NCBI GenBank assembly: GCA_030835385.1
Contig: JAURPI010000017.1
Coordinates: 141,656-205,655, forward strand
Direction of reading: 5' to 3'
DNA from: Alphaproteobacteria bacterium
Lineage (GTDB): Bacteria; Pseudomonadota; Alphaproteobacteria; Rhodospirillales; Rhodospirillaceae
Length of the DNA: 64,000 bases
A program made the position numbers and the translations under genes. Below the pieces are notes generated by a model. The model ran no database searches. It was not told where the DNA came from and saw only the letters and a list, made by a program, of their open reading frames with translations. Numbering within the stretch: position 1 is the first letter of the stretch; each line of letters starts with the position of its first letter. Below, piece after piece: positions 42,689 through 50,767 of the stretch.

Positions 42689-42846
42689 AGGATAATCTCT
42701 CTTATGCGTTAAAGGCCGTGGTTTCCCCCCGGCCAATACATCATATAACCATAACAAGTTTACGCATATGGCCCTAGGGTGGATTATTGCGCAAGATCAA
42801 CCTCAAGCTTTTACTAGAGCCACCACCGCCAACAGTGGAGCCGTAC

Positions 42847-43041
42847 ATGACCCGCCTCATCCTTGTCTTCCTCGCCTTTTCGATATCACACGCCTCAGCT
42901 GAAGACGCCTCAGTGCGGGCATTTCACGACGCTTTTTTTGCTGCTTGGAATACCGGCGACGCTGACGGACTGGTCGACCACTTGGCAGTGATGACAGAGC
43001 CAGAAAATAGCGTCCACCCCAATTCAAGTGCGATAGGCTAA
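42847..43041 (+). pseudogene. Truncated secreted SnoaL/NTF2-like protein
   Basis: The start is good: GGAG 7 bp before the ATG, then a signal peptide MTRLILVFLAFSISHASA. The mature part opens VRAFHDAFFAAWNTGDADGL and VDHLA, the first helix of an NTF2-like cone fold. After that the similarity ends and the frame stops at 43041, leaving 64 residues against the 130 or more expected. The missing portion is not found in the other frames downstream, so the gene is cut rather than frameshifted. Confidence 0.5.
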
Positions 43042-43187
43042 AATATCAAACGACCCTTTTTCTATTGAGAAATGCAAGAAATTATTTTGCATCTTGCAAA
43101 AATAACCTTTTTGCGTCGGTGACTCTGTCCCTGTAGAAATATTTTGTTCGTACGGCGTTCCTAAGCCCGTTAGCGTCCGCACGAATA
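43042..43187 (+). other. AT-rich structured intergenic segment, possible transcript leader or small RNA
   Basis: This stretch has no open frame of note. TGCAAGA (43073-43079) and TCTTGCA (43092-43098) form a perfect 7-bp hairpin. TTCGTACGG near 43146 pairs with CCGCACGAA at 43177 with one mismatch. A strong terminator follows at 43188. The layout would suit a small RNA or the 3' untranslated part of the truncated gene before it. Confidence 0.3.
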
Positions 43188-43215
43188 GGGCCGCTCTTCG
43201 GAGCGGCCCTTTTTC
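43188..43215 (+). terminator. Strong Rho-independent terminator
   Basis: GGGCCGCTC, loop TTCG, GAGCGGCCC: a perfect 9-bp GC-rich stem with a stable UUCG tetraloop, followed by TTTTTC. It acts on plus-strand transcripts; the only upstream plus-strand gene is the truncated one at 42847. Confidence 0.85.
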
Positions 43216-43282
43216 ATGTCTCAAGCTCGGCTTTTTTGAGAACTTTTCCGTTTTCGAGCAGCACTTTTTTATTTAAGTACAT

Positions 43283-44290
43283 TTACACACCACCCGGTGG
43301 AGCCGGCTCCTGCTCACGCGCGTACCATTCCAAAGAAGACAAGGAGGGCTCTTCCCACGTTGTCGGTGCATCAAGATATTGCGGATAGTTCTTTGCAATA
43401 TACTCGATGACACGTTGGTCCGGCGCTTCCTCCAGCGAATGAATGCTGGCCGCCATCACATTGTATAAACAATGTCCTGGCGCCTGCCCCATTAGCATCC
43501 AGGGCAACCAGGGTGTATGGCGCCCCCAAACCGTTGTGGTGTCGACCGTCGAGAGGTAGGGGTTCTGCAAGTCGGCCAGACTCATATTGTAGACATAGGT
43601 CTCGGTGACCTGATTCATTGGGCCGGCGCTTTCGCGTATCCATTTTTTTGGATCAAGCGCATTGGGATAATAGAGGTTGATGTGACGTTCCATCATTAAG
43701 CGGTCACCAAACGCTTTCCAGTTAAGGATAAAGGGCTTGGGTTCCAACTTCTCATCAACGTTAAGGCCACCAAAAGTTGGGCGGCTCAACTCAGCCTCAC
43801 GGATGATGCGGTTAAAGGGATCATTTGCGACCGGCACAACGCGGACGTTTTCCCCGGTGAAAGGATTTTCCATTTCTTCGAGAATTTCACCGGTTTCCAA
43901 GTCTGTGTAAAACACCACTTCACGCAGGACGCGGCGATAGCCATGCTCACCTTCTAGTGGCAGCAACCGGGTTGTGCCGAGGCCTTTGAATCCACAGAAA
44001 GTTTTAATCGCGCCGCCAGGCGCAACGCCCATGACATAGCCGTCAAGCCAGCCGAAATGGGTCGATTTCATATCAAGGTTAGACGTGACCTTGGCATAGG
44101 CTTCAACATTGCCATAGGCGGTGGTGAGATCGTAGGTCGGACCCCTTAACGAAACATCGCCTTGGCCATGAGAATCAGCCATGGCCATTTGCGGAAAAGC
44201 GCCCATCGCCAAGCCAGCTGCCAAAGCTGTGCGGCGATCAATAGACACTTCAATCGGACTCGCCATGAATGGCGTCATTTTATCAGACAT
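43283..44290 (-). CDS. DUF1838 family protein, Tat-exported (paralogue 4, long form)
   Basis: DUF1838 protein of 335 residues. The leader has IDRRTALAAGLAMGAFPQMA, a twin-arginine type signal with an AMADS cleavage site. Landmarks are TSNLDMKSTHFGWLDGYVMG, the DLETGEI...NPFTGE block, RESAGPMNQVTE and WLPWMLMGQAPGH. It is most like paralogue 5 at 48217; both end in a S-L-S-S-L-E-x-Y-A-R-E-Q-E-P-x-x-P-G-G-V tail. AAGGGAG lies 8 bp before the ATG. It stands alone on its strand, upstream of the Rieske gene by about 600 bp, and is divergent from a DUF1761 gene. Confidence 0.87.
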   Translation of the reverse strand: MSDKMTPFMASPIEVSIDRRTALAAGLAMGAFPQMAMADSHGQGDVSLRGPTYDLTTAYGNVEAYAKVTSNLDMKSTHFGWLDGYVMGVAPGGAIKTFCGFKGLGTTRLLPLEGEHGYRRVLREVVFYTDLETGEILEEMENPFTGENVRVVPVANDPFNRIIREAELSRPTFGGLNVDEKLEPKPFILNWKAFGDRLMMERHINLYYPNALDPKKWIRESAGPMNQVTETYVYNMSLADLQNPYLSTVDTTTVWGRHTPWLPWMLMGQAPGHCLYNVMAASIHSLEEAPDQRVIEYIAKNYPQYLDAPTTWEEPSLSSLEWYAREQEPAPPGGV

Positions 44291-44466
44291 CTAAGCACTC
44301 CCTTAAAAATATGCCCCAACGCTAGCACACGGCGCCTGACACAACCCACCGGTCTGTTGCCGTGTTCACCTGTAGTTGGCGGGTTCCTGTTTTCACCTTT
44401 GTCTCTCCCCCTCCGCCGCAGATTCAGCTACGGTTGCGACCCACGCACACTTTGAGGATCTTGACT

Positions 44467-44853
44467 ATGGGCGAGATTATTTGGCTGAGCCTGCCACTCT
44501 GCATCATCATTTCCTTCGCTATCGGATTCGTCTGGTATGGCCCGTTGTTCAAGAAGCAGTGGATGGAAGACACCGGCATGACGGATGAAAAAATGGGACT
44601 GCCAGCTAAAGTATCTGGTGGAGCGGCGCTTCATGCCTTGATCGGCGCACTGGCCCTCAACCTTTTGCTTGATCGCACTAACGGGATTCTGGCCAACACC
44701 AGTGGTGGACTCATCATTGGCGTAGCGGCGGCGGCGGCCATTGGCATCAATTACATGTTTTCGTCCCAACCAAGACGCCTGCTATATATCGACGGCGGAT
44801 ACACGATTCTGATGTACGGCGCCATGGGTGCAGCGGTTGGATTGCTGAGGTAA
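44467..44853 (+). CDS. DUF1761 family membrane protein
   Basis: A 128-residue membrane protein of the DUF1761 family, with four hydrophobic segments. Family features are SFAIGFVWYGPLFKKQWME near the start and DGGYTILMYGAMGAAVG at the end. ATG at 44467 follows a GAGGAT ribosome site; in-frame codons from 44362 are not needed. The function is unknown. The gene may head the transcript that continues 51 bp later with the binding-protein gene. Confidence 0.85.
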   Translation: MGEIIWLSLPLCIIISFAIGFVWYGPLFKKQWMEDTGMTDEKMGLPAKVSGGAALHALIGALALNLLLDRTNGILANTSGGLIIGVAAAAAIGINYMFSSQPRRLLYIDGGYTILMYGAMGAAVGLLR

Positions 44854-44904
44854 GCTAAGACCAATACGCCGCGCTCCCGCTTCTGGCCACCTTATGAAAA
44901 TTAT

Positions 44905-46419
44905 ATGACCAATTTATTTAGAACCCTCGCCTTTAGCTGTGCTCTTGTTCTTGGTTCCACTCAAGGTATTGCGGAATCAACATTTCGCATCGCGCTCAGC
45001 GCAGCACCGCCGACGAAGGGCAACCCTTTTTACACGGTCGGCACCACACCAACCTTTTTCTGGACGGCGATATACGACCGCCTGACCGACATCGACAACA
45101 ACGGCAATATTATTCCGGAGTTGGCGCTGTCATGGGAAGCCGTCAACGACCTGGAATGGCATTTCAAATTGCGGCCGGGCGTGACGTTCTCAAACGGAGA
45201 GCGGTTGACCGCCCATTCGGTCAAAGTTGTCTTCGACATGATGCGGGAAGATCGGGTAAACGCCCTCTACTGGTCTCGACAGAGTGAGTTCTGGCCACGC
45301 GTTGAAGTCATAGATGATATGACCGTAGCGTTTCACACCAAGCAGCCCAACGCCGTTGCGCCAGCTTACCTCTCTGCGCTGTTCGTGGCGCCTGAAGGAC
45401 ATGTTCAAAACGTTGGCCTCGGAGGCTTGGTGAACGAACCCGTTGGTAGCGGGCCATTTGTTGTCGAGACATGGGAACCTGAGAAAGTCTCCCTGACTGC
45501 CAATCGCAGTTCTTGGCGGCCTCCAAAGGTCGACAAGATGGAAGCCTGGTTTGTTCCGGATGCATCAGCGCGCATCCAAGCCCTTGAGACCGGTTTGATT
45601 GACGTCGCCACGGTGATCAGCACAGATCAAATAGACATGCTAGAGCTGAATGGGCATCGTGCGGTCCTTCGCAACCCCAGCCGCATTCTTGTCTTCGCTC
45701 TAAAGTCTAACGACCCAGAATCACCCTTTAGCGATATGCGCGTGCGTCAAGCGTTTAACTACGCCATCAACAAAGAAATTATCACTGAGGTCTTACTGGC
45801 TGGATTGGTCGGACCGGCCGGGCAAGGAGCGACGCCAGCTGCCGTCGGCTACGCACCTGACGTGAAACCCTACCCATACGATCCTGAACGCGCCCGCGCT
45901 TTGCTCGTTGAAGCTGGGTACGAAGACGGGGTTTCGTTTGAGATCGAATCTCTGGCTGGGATTTTGCCGAACGATACCGCCATCTTGCAGCAAATAACGT
46001 CGGACGTGCAGCGGGTTGGGATGACCATGGAAGTTCGACTGATCACCTATCCGCAACTGCTTCAGCGCACCATACTGGGTCAGCTCGAGGGGGATGGCTT
46101 CCTCATGGACTTCACCAACCGATATGCAGACGCCTTGCAGCCTTTACTCAACACCAACCATGCCTGCACAGGACCTGGTCCTTGGTTTTGCGACCCGGTG
46201 ATACAACCCGTCATTGATAAAGCCGAACGCACCATCGACATCTCAGAGCGCAACAGGCTGACGCGAGAAATCGTGACCTACTATCACGATGTCGCTCAAT
46301 CACTCTTCCTATTTCCCGTCGTCGGCCTAGACGCTGTACATGAACGGGTAAAGACGTGGGTGCCGATGAATGATCGCCTCATGTACCATTTAATCGAAAT
46401 TGGCGACGGCGCGCCTTAA
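44905..46419 (+). CDS. ABC-type oligopeptide/nickel-class substrate-binding protein (orphan)
   Basis: Periplasmic solute-binding protein of family 5 (SBP_bac_5; dipeptide, oligopeptide, glutathione and similar ligands), 504 residues. It has a signal peptide (MTNLFRTLAFSCALVLGSTQ), STFRIALSAAPPTKGNP, the family segment WEAVNDLEWHFKLRPGVTFS, and RVRQAFNYAINKEII-like VRQAFNYAINKEIITEVLL. No permease or ATPase genes lie nearby, so it either shares a transporter encoded elsewhere or has another role. A drastically shortened copy follows after 19 bp. The group then continues with a metallo-hydrolase and a VOC protein up to the terminator at 48164. Confidence 0.93.
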   Translation: MTNLFRTLAFSCALVLGSTQGIAESTFRIALSAAPPTKGNPFYTVGTTPTFFWTAIYDRLTDIDNNGNIIPELALSWEAVNDLEWHFKLRPGVTFSNGERLTAHSVKVVFDMMREDRVNALYWSRQSEFWPRVEVIDDMTVAFHTKQPNAVAPAYLSALFVAPEGHVQNVGLGGLVNEPVGSGPFVVETWEPEKVSLTANRSSWRPPKVDKMEAWFVPDASARIQALETGLIDVATVISTDQIDMLELNGHRAVLRNPSRILVFALKSNDPESPFSDMRVRQAFNYAINKEIITEVLLAGLVGPAGQGATPAAVGYAPDVKPYPYDPERARALLVEAGYEDGVSFEIESLAGILPNDTAILQQITSDVQRVGMTMEVRLITYPQLLQRTILGQLEGDGFLMDFTNRYADALQPLLNTNHACTGPGPWFCDPVIQPVIDKAERTIDISERNRLTREIVTYYHDVAQSLFLFPVVGLDAVHERVKTWVPMNDRLMYHLIEIGDGAP

Positions 46420-46438
46420 ACACGTTGGCGTCTCACCT

Positions 46439-46819
46439 ATGACGCGAATAACCCGATGCTGCTTTGCAATCGTCTTCATGGCTTTGCTGCCTCAGACAGC
46501 GCCCGCAGACTCGACCGTCCGAATTGCCTTTTCTGCAGGTCCGCCAAGCAAGGGCAACCCTCATGTTGGCGGCGCTGGTGCACGACCATGGTACTGTGAC
46601 GAAGATATTCAGCAGGTCATTTTCGAAACCGAAGTGACGATGGATTTAGATAGACGCCGCGTTCTGGCAGAGCAAATAATCCGGCACTACCTGGATCAGG
46701 CAAGCACGCTTATTCTTTTCCCGATTGTTGGACTGGACGGCATTCACCGCCGAGTGACACACTGGGAACCGTGGAATGATATCTTGAATTTTCATCTGGT
46801 AAATATCGACTCAAACTGA
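46439..46819 (+). pseudogene. Internally deleted copy of the substrate-binding protein (mini-SBP)
   Basis: From ATG 46439 this 126-residue frame encodes a signal peptide (CCFAIVFMALLPQTAPA) and STVRIAFSAGPPSKGNP, matching STFRIALSAAPPTKGNP of the full gene upstream. It then jumps directly to GARPWYCDEDIQQVI and DQASTLILFPIVGLDGIHRR, matching GPGPWFCDPVIQPVI and DVAQSLFLFPVVGLDAVHER near the C-terminus. About 380 residues are missing but the frame is kept. Without the middle, no ligand cleft can form. It is probably a decayed duplicate, although it could still be made and exported. It lies 13 bp before the metallo-hydrolase gene. Confidence 0.7.
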
Positions 46820-46832
46820 GGAAGGCACCGCA

Positions 46833-47726
46833 ATGAAGCCGCAAATTTTCGGTGATGTTAAAATCGAGAAAATTGTCGATATGGTCGAGCCATTCGACGC
46901 GGCCCGCGCATATCCGGCAGAGGACCTCAGTCTTGTCGAGCAACATCGAGAATGGCTGGAGCCGCACTTCTACGACTTTACTGCTCAAGCCATCATCTTA
47001 AGCTTTCATAGCTATATCATTCGCACGCCCTACCATACGATTTTGGTCGACACCTGCATCGGCAACCACAAAACCTTTGGAGGCATGTTGGAAAAGTGGG
47101 GCAAACGGGAAGGGCCATTCCTCGACAATCTGGCAGCCGTAGGTGCAACCCCCCAAGAGATCGATTATGTCATGTGCACCCATCTGCATGCGGACCATGT
47201 GGGCTGGAACACACAACTCAAAGATGGTCGGTGGGTGCCAACCTTTCCGCGCGCGAAGTACGTGTTCTCTAAGAATGATTTAGACGCCTCAAAAGAACGA
47301 GCTAAGGACGCGCAAACGGCGTACATCGCGCCGTCATTCCAAGAGAGTGTTCTACCCATTATTGAAGCGCAACAGGCTGAGATCATTGACACCGATTTCG
47401 CCTTGGATGATGCGCTTACTGTTCTCCCGACGCATGGTCACACACCGGGGCATTACTGCGTGCAAGTGGATAGCGGGGGTCGCAAGGGAATCCTGACCGG
47501 TGATGTTTTGCATAGCCCCATCGGCATCGCCCATCCGGAATGGACGACAACATTCTGTGAAGACAAAGCAAAAGCCAATACTACCCGTGCGGCTTTGGTC
47601 GACAGCCTCACCGACCAGGATATTACAGTCCTTCCAGCCCACTTTGACGGGCCGACAGCTGGGCGCGTTGTCTCACAAGCCGGCAGTGACCGACGTCGGT
47701 TCCAATTAGCACCAGAGGCGATGTAG
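46833..47726 (+). CDS. Metallo-beta-lactamase-fold hydrolase
   Basis: MBL-fold metallo-hydrolase of 297 residues. Zinc ligands are in CTHLHADHVGW (His117, His119, Asp121, His122) and in the HTPGH motif at 203-207, with GDVLHSP supplying the bridging Asp. It lacks a signal peptide. The group includes quorum-quenching lactonases, glyoxalase II and methyl parathion hydrolase-like enzymes; WNTQLKDGRWVPTFPRAKYV is typical of the AttM/MPH-like branch, so ester, lactone or phosphotriester hydrolysis is plausible. GAGGAAGG precedes the ATG. A VOC gene follows after 5 bp. Confidence 0.9.
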   Translation: MKPQIFGDVKIEKIVDMVEPFDAARAYPAEDLSLVEQHREWLEPHFYDFTAQAIILSFHSYIIRTPYHTILVDTCIGNHKTFGGMLEKWGKREGPFLDNLAAVGATPQEIDYVMCTHLHADHVGWNTQLKDGRWVPTFPRAKYVFSKNDLDASKERAKDAQTAYIAPSFQESVLPIIEAQQAEIIDTDFALDDALTVLPTHGHTPGHYCVQVDSGGRKGILTGDVLHSPIGIAHPEWTTTFCEDKAKANTTRAALVDSLTDQDITVLPAHFDGPTAGRVVSQAGSDRRRFQLAPEAM

Positions 47727-47731
47727 GCCCA

Positions 47732-48166
47732 ATGGGACTGAACCTGACCCTCGATCACATTAACGTTCGCACCGCCAATCTGCAGGCGATGCTAAAGTTC
47801 TATGCACGGGTGATGGACCTCAAGCCTGGACCGCGCCCTCACTTCGGTGGCGCTGGCGGGGCCTGGCTATACGCTGAAGAAAAGATGACCGATAACCTGG
47901 ACGCGGTAAAACAAAACTATCGGGCGGCTTGGGTCCACTTTATCGAAGTTGGCTCAACAGAACCGAGCCATAGCAACTTACAAATCGAGCACTTCGCTTT
48001 TACAGCCACCGGTATGGGCGACTTTCTTAAACGGCTGGATAGTGAAGATTGCCCCTATGATCTTACAGACATGCCTGATGTGGCGATGGTTCAGGTCAAT
48101 TTCCGCGATCCAGACGGCAATCATATCCACGTGGACTTTCCATTGGCTGAAAAGCCAGCCGGATAA
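47732..48166 (+). CDS. VOC family protein (glyoxalase/extradiol dioxygenase fold)
   Basis: VOC-fold protein of 144 residues. The first metal-ligand region is LDHINVRTANLQAMLKFYAR (His at residue 9), the middle has LQIEHFAFTATGMGDFL with a His, and the end has NFRDPDGNHIHVDFP with His/Asp. The retained His residues suggest a metal-dependent enzyme rather than a binding protein. The substrate is unknown. It is the last gene before a bidirectional terminator, 5 bp after the MBL-fold gene, with which it may act in sequence on one substrate. Confidence 0.87.
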   Translation: MGLNLTLDHINVRTANLQAMLKFYARVMDLKPGPRPHFGGAGGAWLYAEEKMTDNLDAVKQNYRAAWVHFIEVGSTEPSHSNLQIEHFAFTATGMGDFLKRLDSEDCPYDLTDMPDVAMVQVNFRDPDGNHIHVDFPLAEKPAG

Positions 48167-48195
48167 AAAAAGAGGCGCCGAACGGCGCCTCTTTC
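48164..48195. terminator. Bidirectional Rho-independent terminator
   Basis: AGAGGCGCC (48171-48179), loop GAAC, GGCGCCTCT (48184-48192): perfect 9-bp stem. The A7 tract on the left gives a U-run for minus-strand transcripts (DUF1838 paralogue 5); TTC on the right serves plus-strand transcripts (VOC operon). Confidence 0.85.
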
Positions 48196-48216
48196 ACATA
48201 TCGACATTGAATGGTC

Positions 48217-49230
48217 TTACACGCCACCGGGCTGAACAGGCTCCTGTTCACGGGCGTAGTTTTCAAGACTGGAAAGCGACGGACCGTAATCGTCCGGCGG
48301 TGGAGTTAAGTACTTTTCGTAGTTCTTCGCTGTGTACTCAACGATATCCTGAGGAATGTCCTCCAGCTTGTCGTAGCCACCCATGAAGGTCTGATAAACA
48401 ACATTACCAGGGGCTTGACCCATCAGCATCCATGGCAGCCAAGGTGTAATACGGCCCCAGGTGCCCGAGTACTCAATCGAAGTAAGGTCAGGGTTTTGCA
48501 TGTCTTCCAAAGACATATTGAAGAAGAACATTTCCGAGACCCGGTTCATCGGACCTGAACTTTCACGCACCCACTTATCGGGCTCAAGGGCTGCCGGATA
48601 ATACAAATGAATATGGCGCTCCATGAGAAGGCGTTCGTCACCGGATACATTCCACGTCAAGATGACAGGGATTTGCGGTAAAGGTTCTTTTTGTTCATTT
48701 AGTCCACCGTAGTTCGGCGGTGGTGGATAGTAAGGCTCAATGGTCTGGTTGAACGGATCGTTAGCAACATGAACCACCCGGACTTTTTCATCCGTATATG
48801 GGTTGACCATTTCTTCCATGATCTCGCCGGTCTTTAGGTCATAGTAGAAACCAACTTCGCGCAAGACTTTGCGCCACCCTGGCTTGCCTTCGTTGGGAAT
48901 CAGCTTGGCCGCACTCATACCTTTAAAGCCGCAAATGTTTTTCACCGGACCACCGGGCGCAACACCCATGACGTAGCCGTCGTACCACCCGAACTTGGGT
49001 ACACCAGCATCTGTGTTGCCATAGATCCGACCATTGGCTTCCATGTTGCCTTCTTTGGTGCGGAGATCCACATACGGACCATTGATGCGAGCATCATTCC
49101 CAGGTCCGCCGATTGCTTCCGCAGGGGTCGACAAAATTGTCGACGCCGCAACACCGAGACCAATGCCTGACGAAAATTGTAGCGCCTGGCGCCGATTGAT
49201 TAGTGGAACGCCGGTTCCCTTAAATGTCAT
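48217..49230 (-). CDS. DUF1838 family protein, Tat-exported (paralogue 5, long form)
   Basis: DUF1838 protein of 337 residues. The leader has INRRQALQFSSGIGLGVAA, a twin-arginine signal, with cleavage near PAEAIG. Landmarks: YGNTDAGVPKFGWYDGYVMG, the DLKTGEI...NPYTDE block, RESSGPMNRVSE and WLPWMLMGQAPGN, where the usual His is Asn. It is the close relative of paralogue 4. AGGAAG precedes the ATG. It is divergent from paralogue 6, and ends at the shared bidirectional terminator at 48164, so it is transcribed alone. Confidence 0.87.
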   Translation of the reverse strand: MTFKGTGVPLINRRQALQFSSGIGLGVAASTILSTPAEAIGGPGNDARINGPYVDLRTKEGNMEANGRIYGNTDAGVPKFGWYDGYVMGVAPGGPVKNICGFKGMSAAKLIPNEGKPGWRKVLREVGFYYDLKTGEIMEEMVNPYTDEKVRVVHVANDPFNQTIEPYYPPPPNYGGLNEQKEPLPQIPVILTWNVSGDERLLMERHIHLYYPAALEPDKWVRESSGPMNRVSEMFFFNMSLEDMQNPDLTSIEYSGTWGRITPWLPWMLMGQAPGNVVYQTFMGGYDKLEDIPQDIVEYTAKNYEKYLTPPPDDYGPSLSSLENYAREQEPVQPGGV

Positions 49231-49403
49231 GAATATCTTCCTTCCTGGGTTCTTGCGGCACTACTTTATCTGGCCGGGGACACTACCTGGGCCCGAACAG
49301 GTACTCTAGTGCAGAATAGCAGTCCTGCTCAAAGGGTGGACAGGGCACGACAGTTCGAGGACTGTAACCCCTCGCTTAGCACATCTATCAAATGAGGATT
49401 TTC

Positions 49404-50291
49404 ATGTTCGCACCCCTTACCCGCCGCCGATTATTGACATCAGCTTCCAGCGCTGTCGTAAGCGCCGGGGCATTGAGCAGCGGCGTAATGGCACAAAACA
49501 AACAAGAAAGCCCTCTGGCTGGACCCTACGATTTCACTGATCCCTACGATTGGCTAACCGCTTATGCCAAAGTCCGTGGACGTCTAGACGGCGGCGTTGG
49601 CTTGTATCACTACGTTGCCCATGTTTACGGAATCCCGGATGGCGACATTGCGCAATTGATGTTTCGTCGCGAAGGAGTCAGCCAACATCGTATGACAGTT
49701 CGAGATGACCGGACGATCGATTTGCGATATGTCGAGTGCAACTATACGCAACACCCGACAACTGGCGCATTGATCGAAGATTTTTATGACAATCCCATCA
49801 CAGGAAAATTGGTGCCGATTCAACACCAGCGACCTGTTCCGGGACCACTCGTTCGCATTAATCCCACGGGCGGGTTTAACCCGGATATCGACTGGGAAGC
49901 ACCGGCGGCCTTCGTCAATAAAGTCGGGCCGCCGTTATTCGGGGAAGGCCGCATATTCTTTAACGACGACATTCTTATGTTTCGCCCGGCTGGGGCTGAA
50001 TCTATGCTGACGGGAAACCCACGCCGAGGTGATGTCCAACTTACCGAGATGATTACATTCTCGGCTGATACCCGCGAAGTGCAAAATCCAGAACTCCTAA
50101 GCGCCAAAAGTTTTGCCCATATAGCAGCGGATGCACCGTGGCCTGACTGGCTCGATATGGACGACATCCCAGGTCATATGATGATGCGTTATCTCGCGGA
50201 AAAAACGGAAACGCCAGAAGGCATCCCGTCGTGGCTGCGTAAACGCATCGACAAAGACTATCCCAAATTCTTTACAGACCCTGGAATCTAA
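49404..50291 (+). CDS. DUF1838 family protein, Tat-exported (paralogue 6, short form)
   Basis: DUF1838 protein of 295 residues. The leader LTRRRLLTSASSAVVSAGAL is a strong twin-arginine signal. Landmarks: RGRLDGGVGLYHYVAH, a HPTTGAL...NPITGK block and WPDWLDMDDIPGH. It is the most divergent of the six at the C-terminal motif. ATG at 49404 is preferred because GAGGA lies 5 bp before it; the in-frame ATG at 49392 contains part of that ribosome site. It is divergent from paralogue 5, with a 173-bp shared promoter region. Its last 4 bp overlap a convergent membrane gene. Confidence 0.85.
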   Translation: MFAPLTRRRLLTSASSAVVSAGALSSGVMAQNKQESPLAGPYDFTDPYDWLTAYAKVRGRLDGGVGLYHYVAHVYGIPDGDIAQLMFRREGVSQHRMTVRDDRTIDLRYVECNYTQHPTTGALIEDFYDNPITGKLVPIQHQRPVPGPLVRINPTGGFNPDIDWEAPAAFVNKVGPPLFGEGRIFFNDDILMFRPAGAESMLTGNPRRGDVQLTEMITFSADTREVQNPELLSAKSFAHIAADAPWPDWLDMDDIPGHMMMRYLAEKTETPEGIPSWLRKRIDKDYPKFFTDPGI

Positions 50292-50644
50292 TCTTCGACT
50301 TTTGGCGATAGGAGCCACCACCCTAGTCCGCAAAGTCCAGCCATAACTAGATTGGCCCCAAAATATAGAAACATCCAGTTATTGAAAACGGACTCAGCGT
50401 ACAGAAAGTAGTAGTTGAAAATGAAAAACGGCAAAAACGCGATGCCGTAGATCAAAAATATTGTACGGTTGAAAACACTAAGGGCAGTAAACAAACCAGA
50501 CAAAATCGCCTGTGCACCAAAACAGCCCATCAAGATTTTAATCACCACCGAGTTCATTTGGTGCTCCGGCAGAAAAACCAACTGTTCCACAGTTCCAGGC
50601 CAGACTAAACACCACCCGCCGAGTAAAAGAGATGGCGTCGCCAT
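50288..50644 (-). CDS. Small four-helix membrane protein of unknown function
   Basis: A 118-residue membrane protein with about four hydrophobic segments (LLLGGWCLVWPG, ILMGCFGAQAILSGLFTAL, IFLIYGIAFLPFFIFNYYF, MFLYFGANLVMAGLCGLGWW). It resembles unassigned small membrane proteins of the DUF-type common in alphaproteobacteria, but I cannot name the family. No motif suggests a substrate. Its 3' end overlaps DUF1838 paralogue 6 by 4 bp. It marks the end of the accessory region; housekeeping genes follow. Confidence 0.65.
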   Translation of the reverse strand: MATPSLLLGGWCLVWPGTVEQLVFLPEHQMNSVVIKILMGCFGAQAILSGLFTALSVFNRTIFLIYGIAFLPFFIFNYYFLYAESVFNNWMFLYFGANLVMAGLCGLGWWLLSPKVED

Positions 50645-50767
50645 GAGGCGCTACACGCCAACCGGTGTTAGCGCAAATGTCTGAGTAGGTGTCATAATAC
50701 CCTTCCGGCGAGTGAAAAGTTCAAATTGACCCGACCTGCTTAGGGAGCCAGTTTGTTAGCGCTCGAG

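Noticed and set aside
48171..48192. Short palindrome as a possible regulatory operator
   Set aside because: The stem with flanking A7 and T tracts, between two convergent gene ends, is far better explained as a bidirectional terminator.
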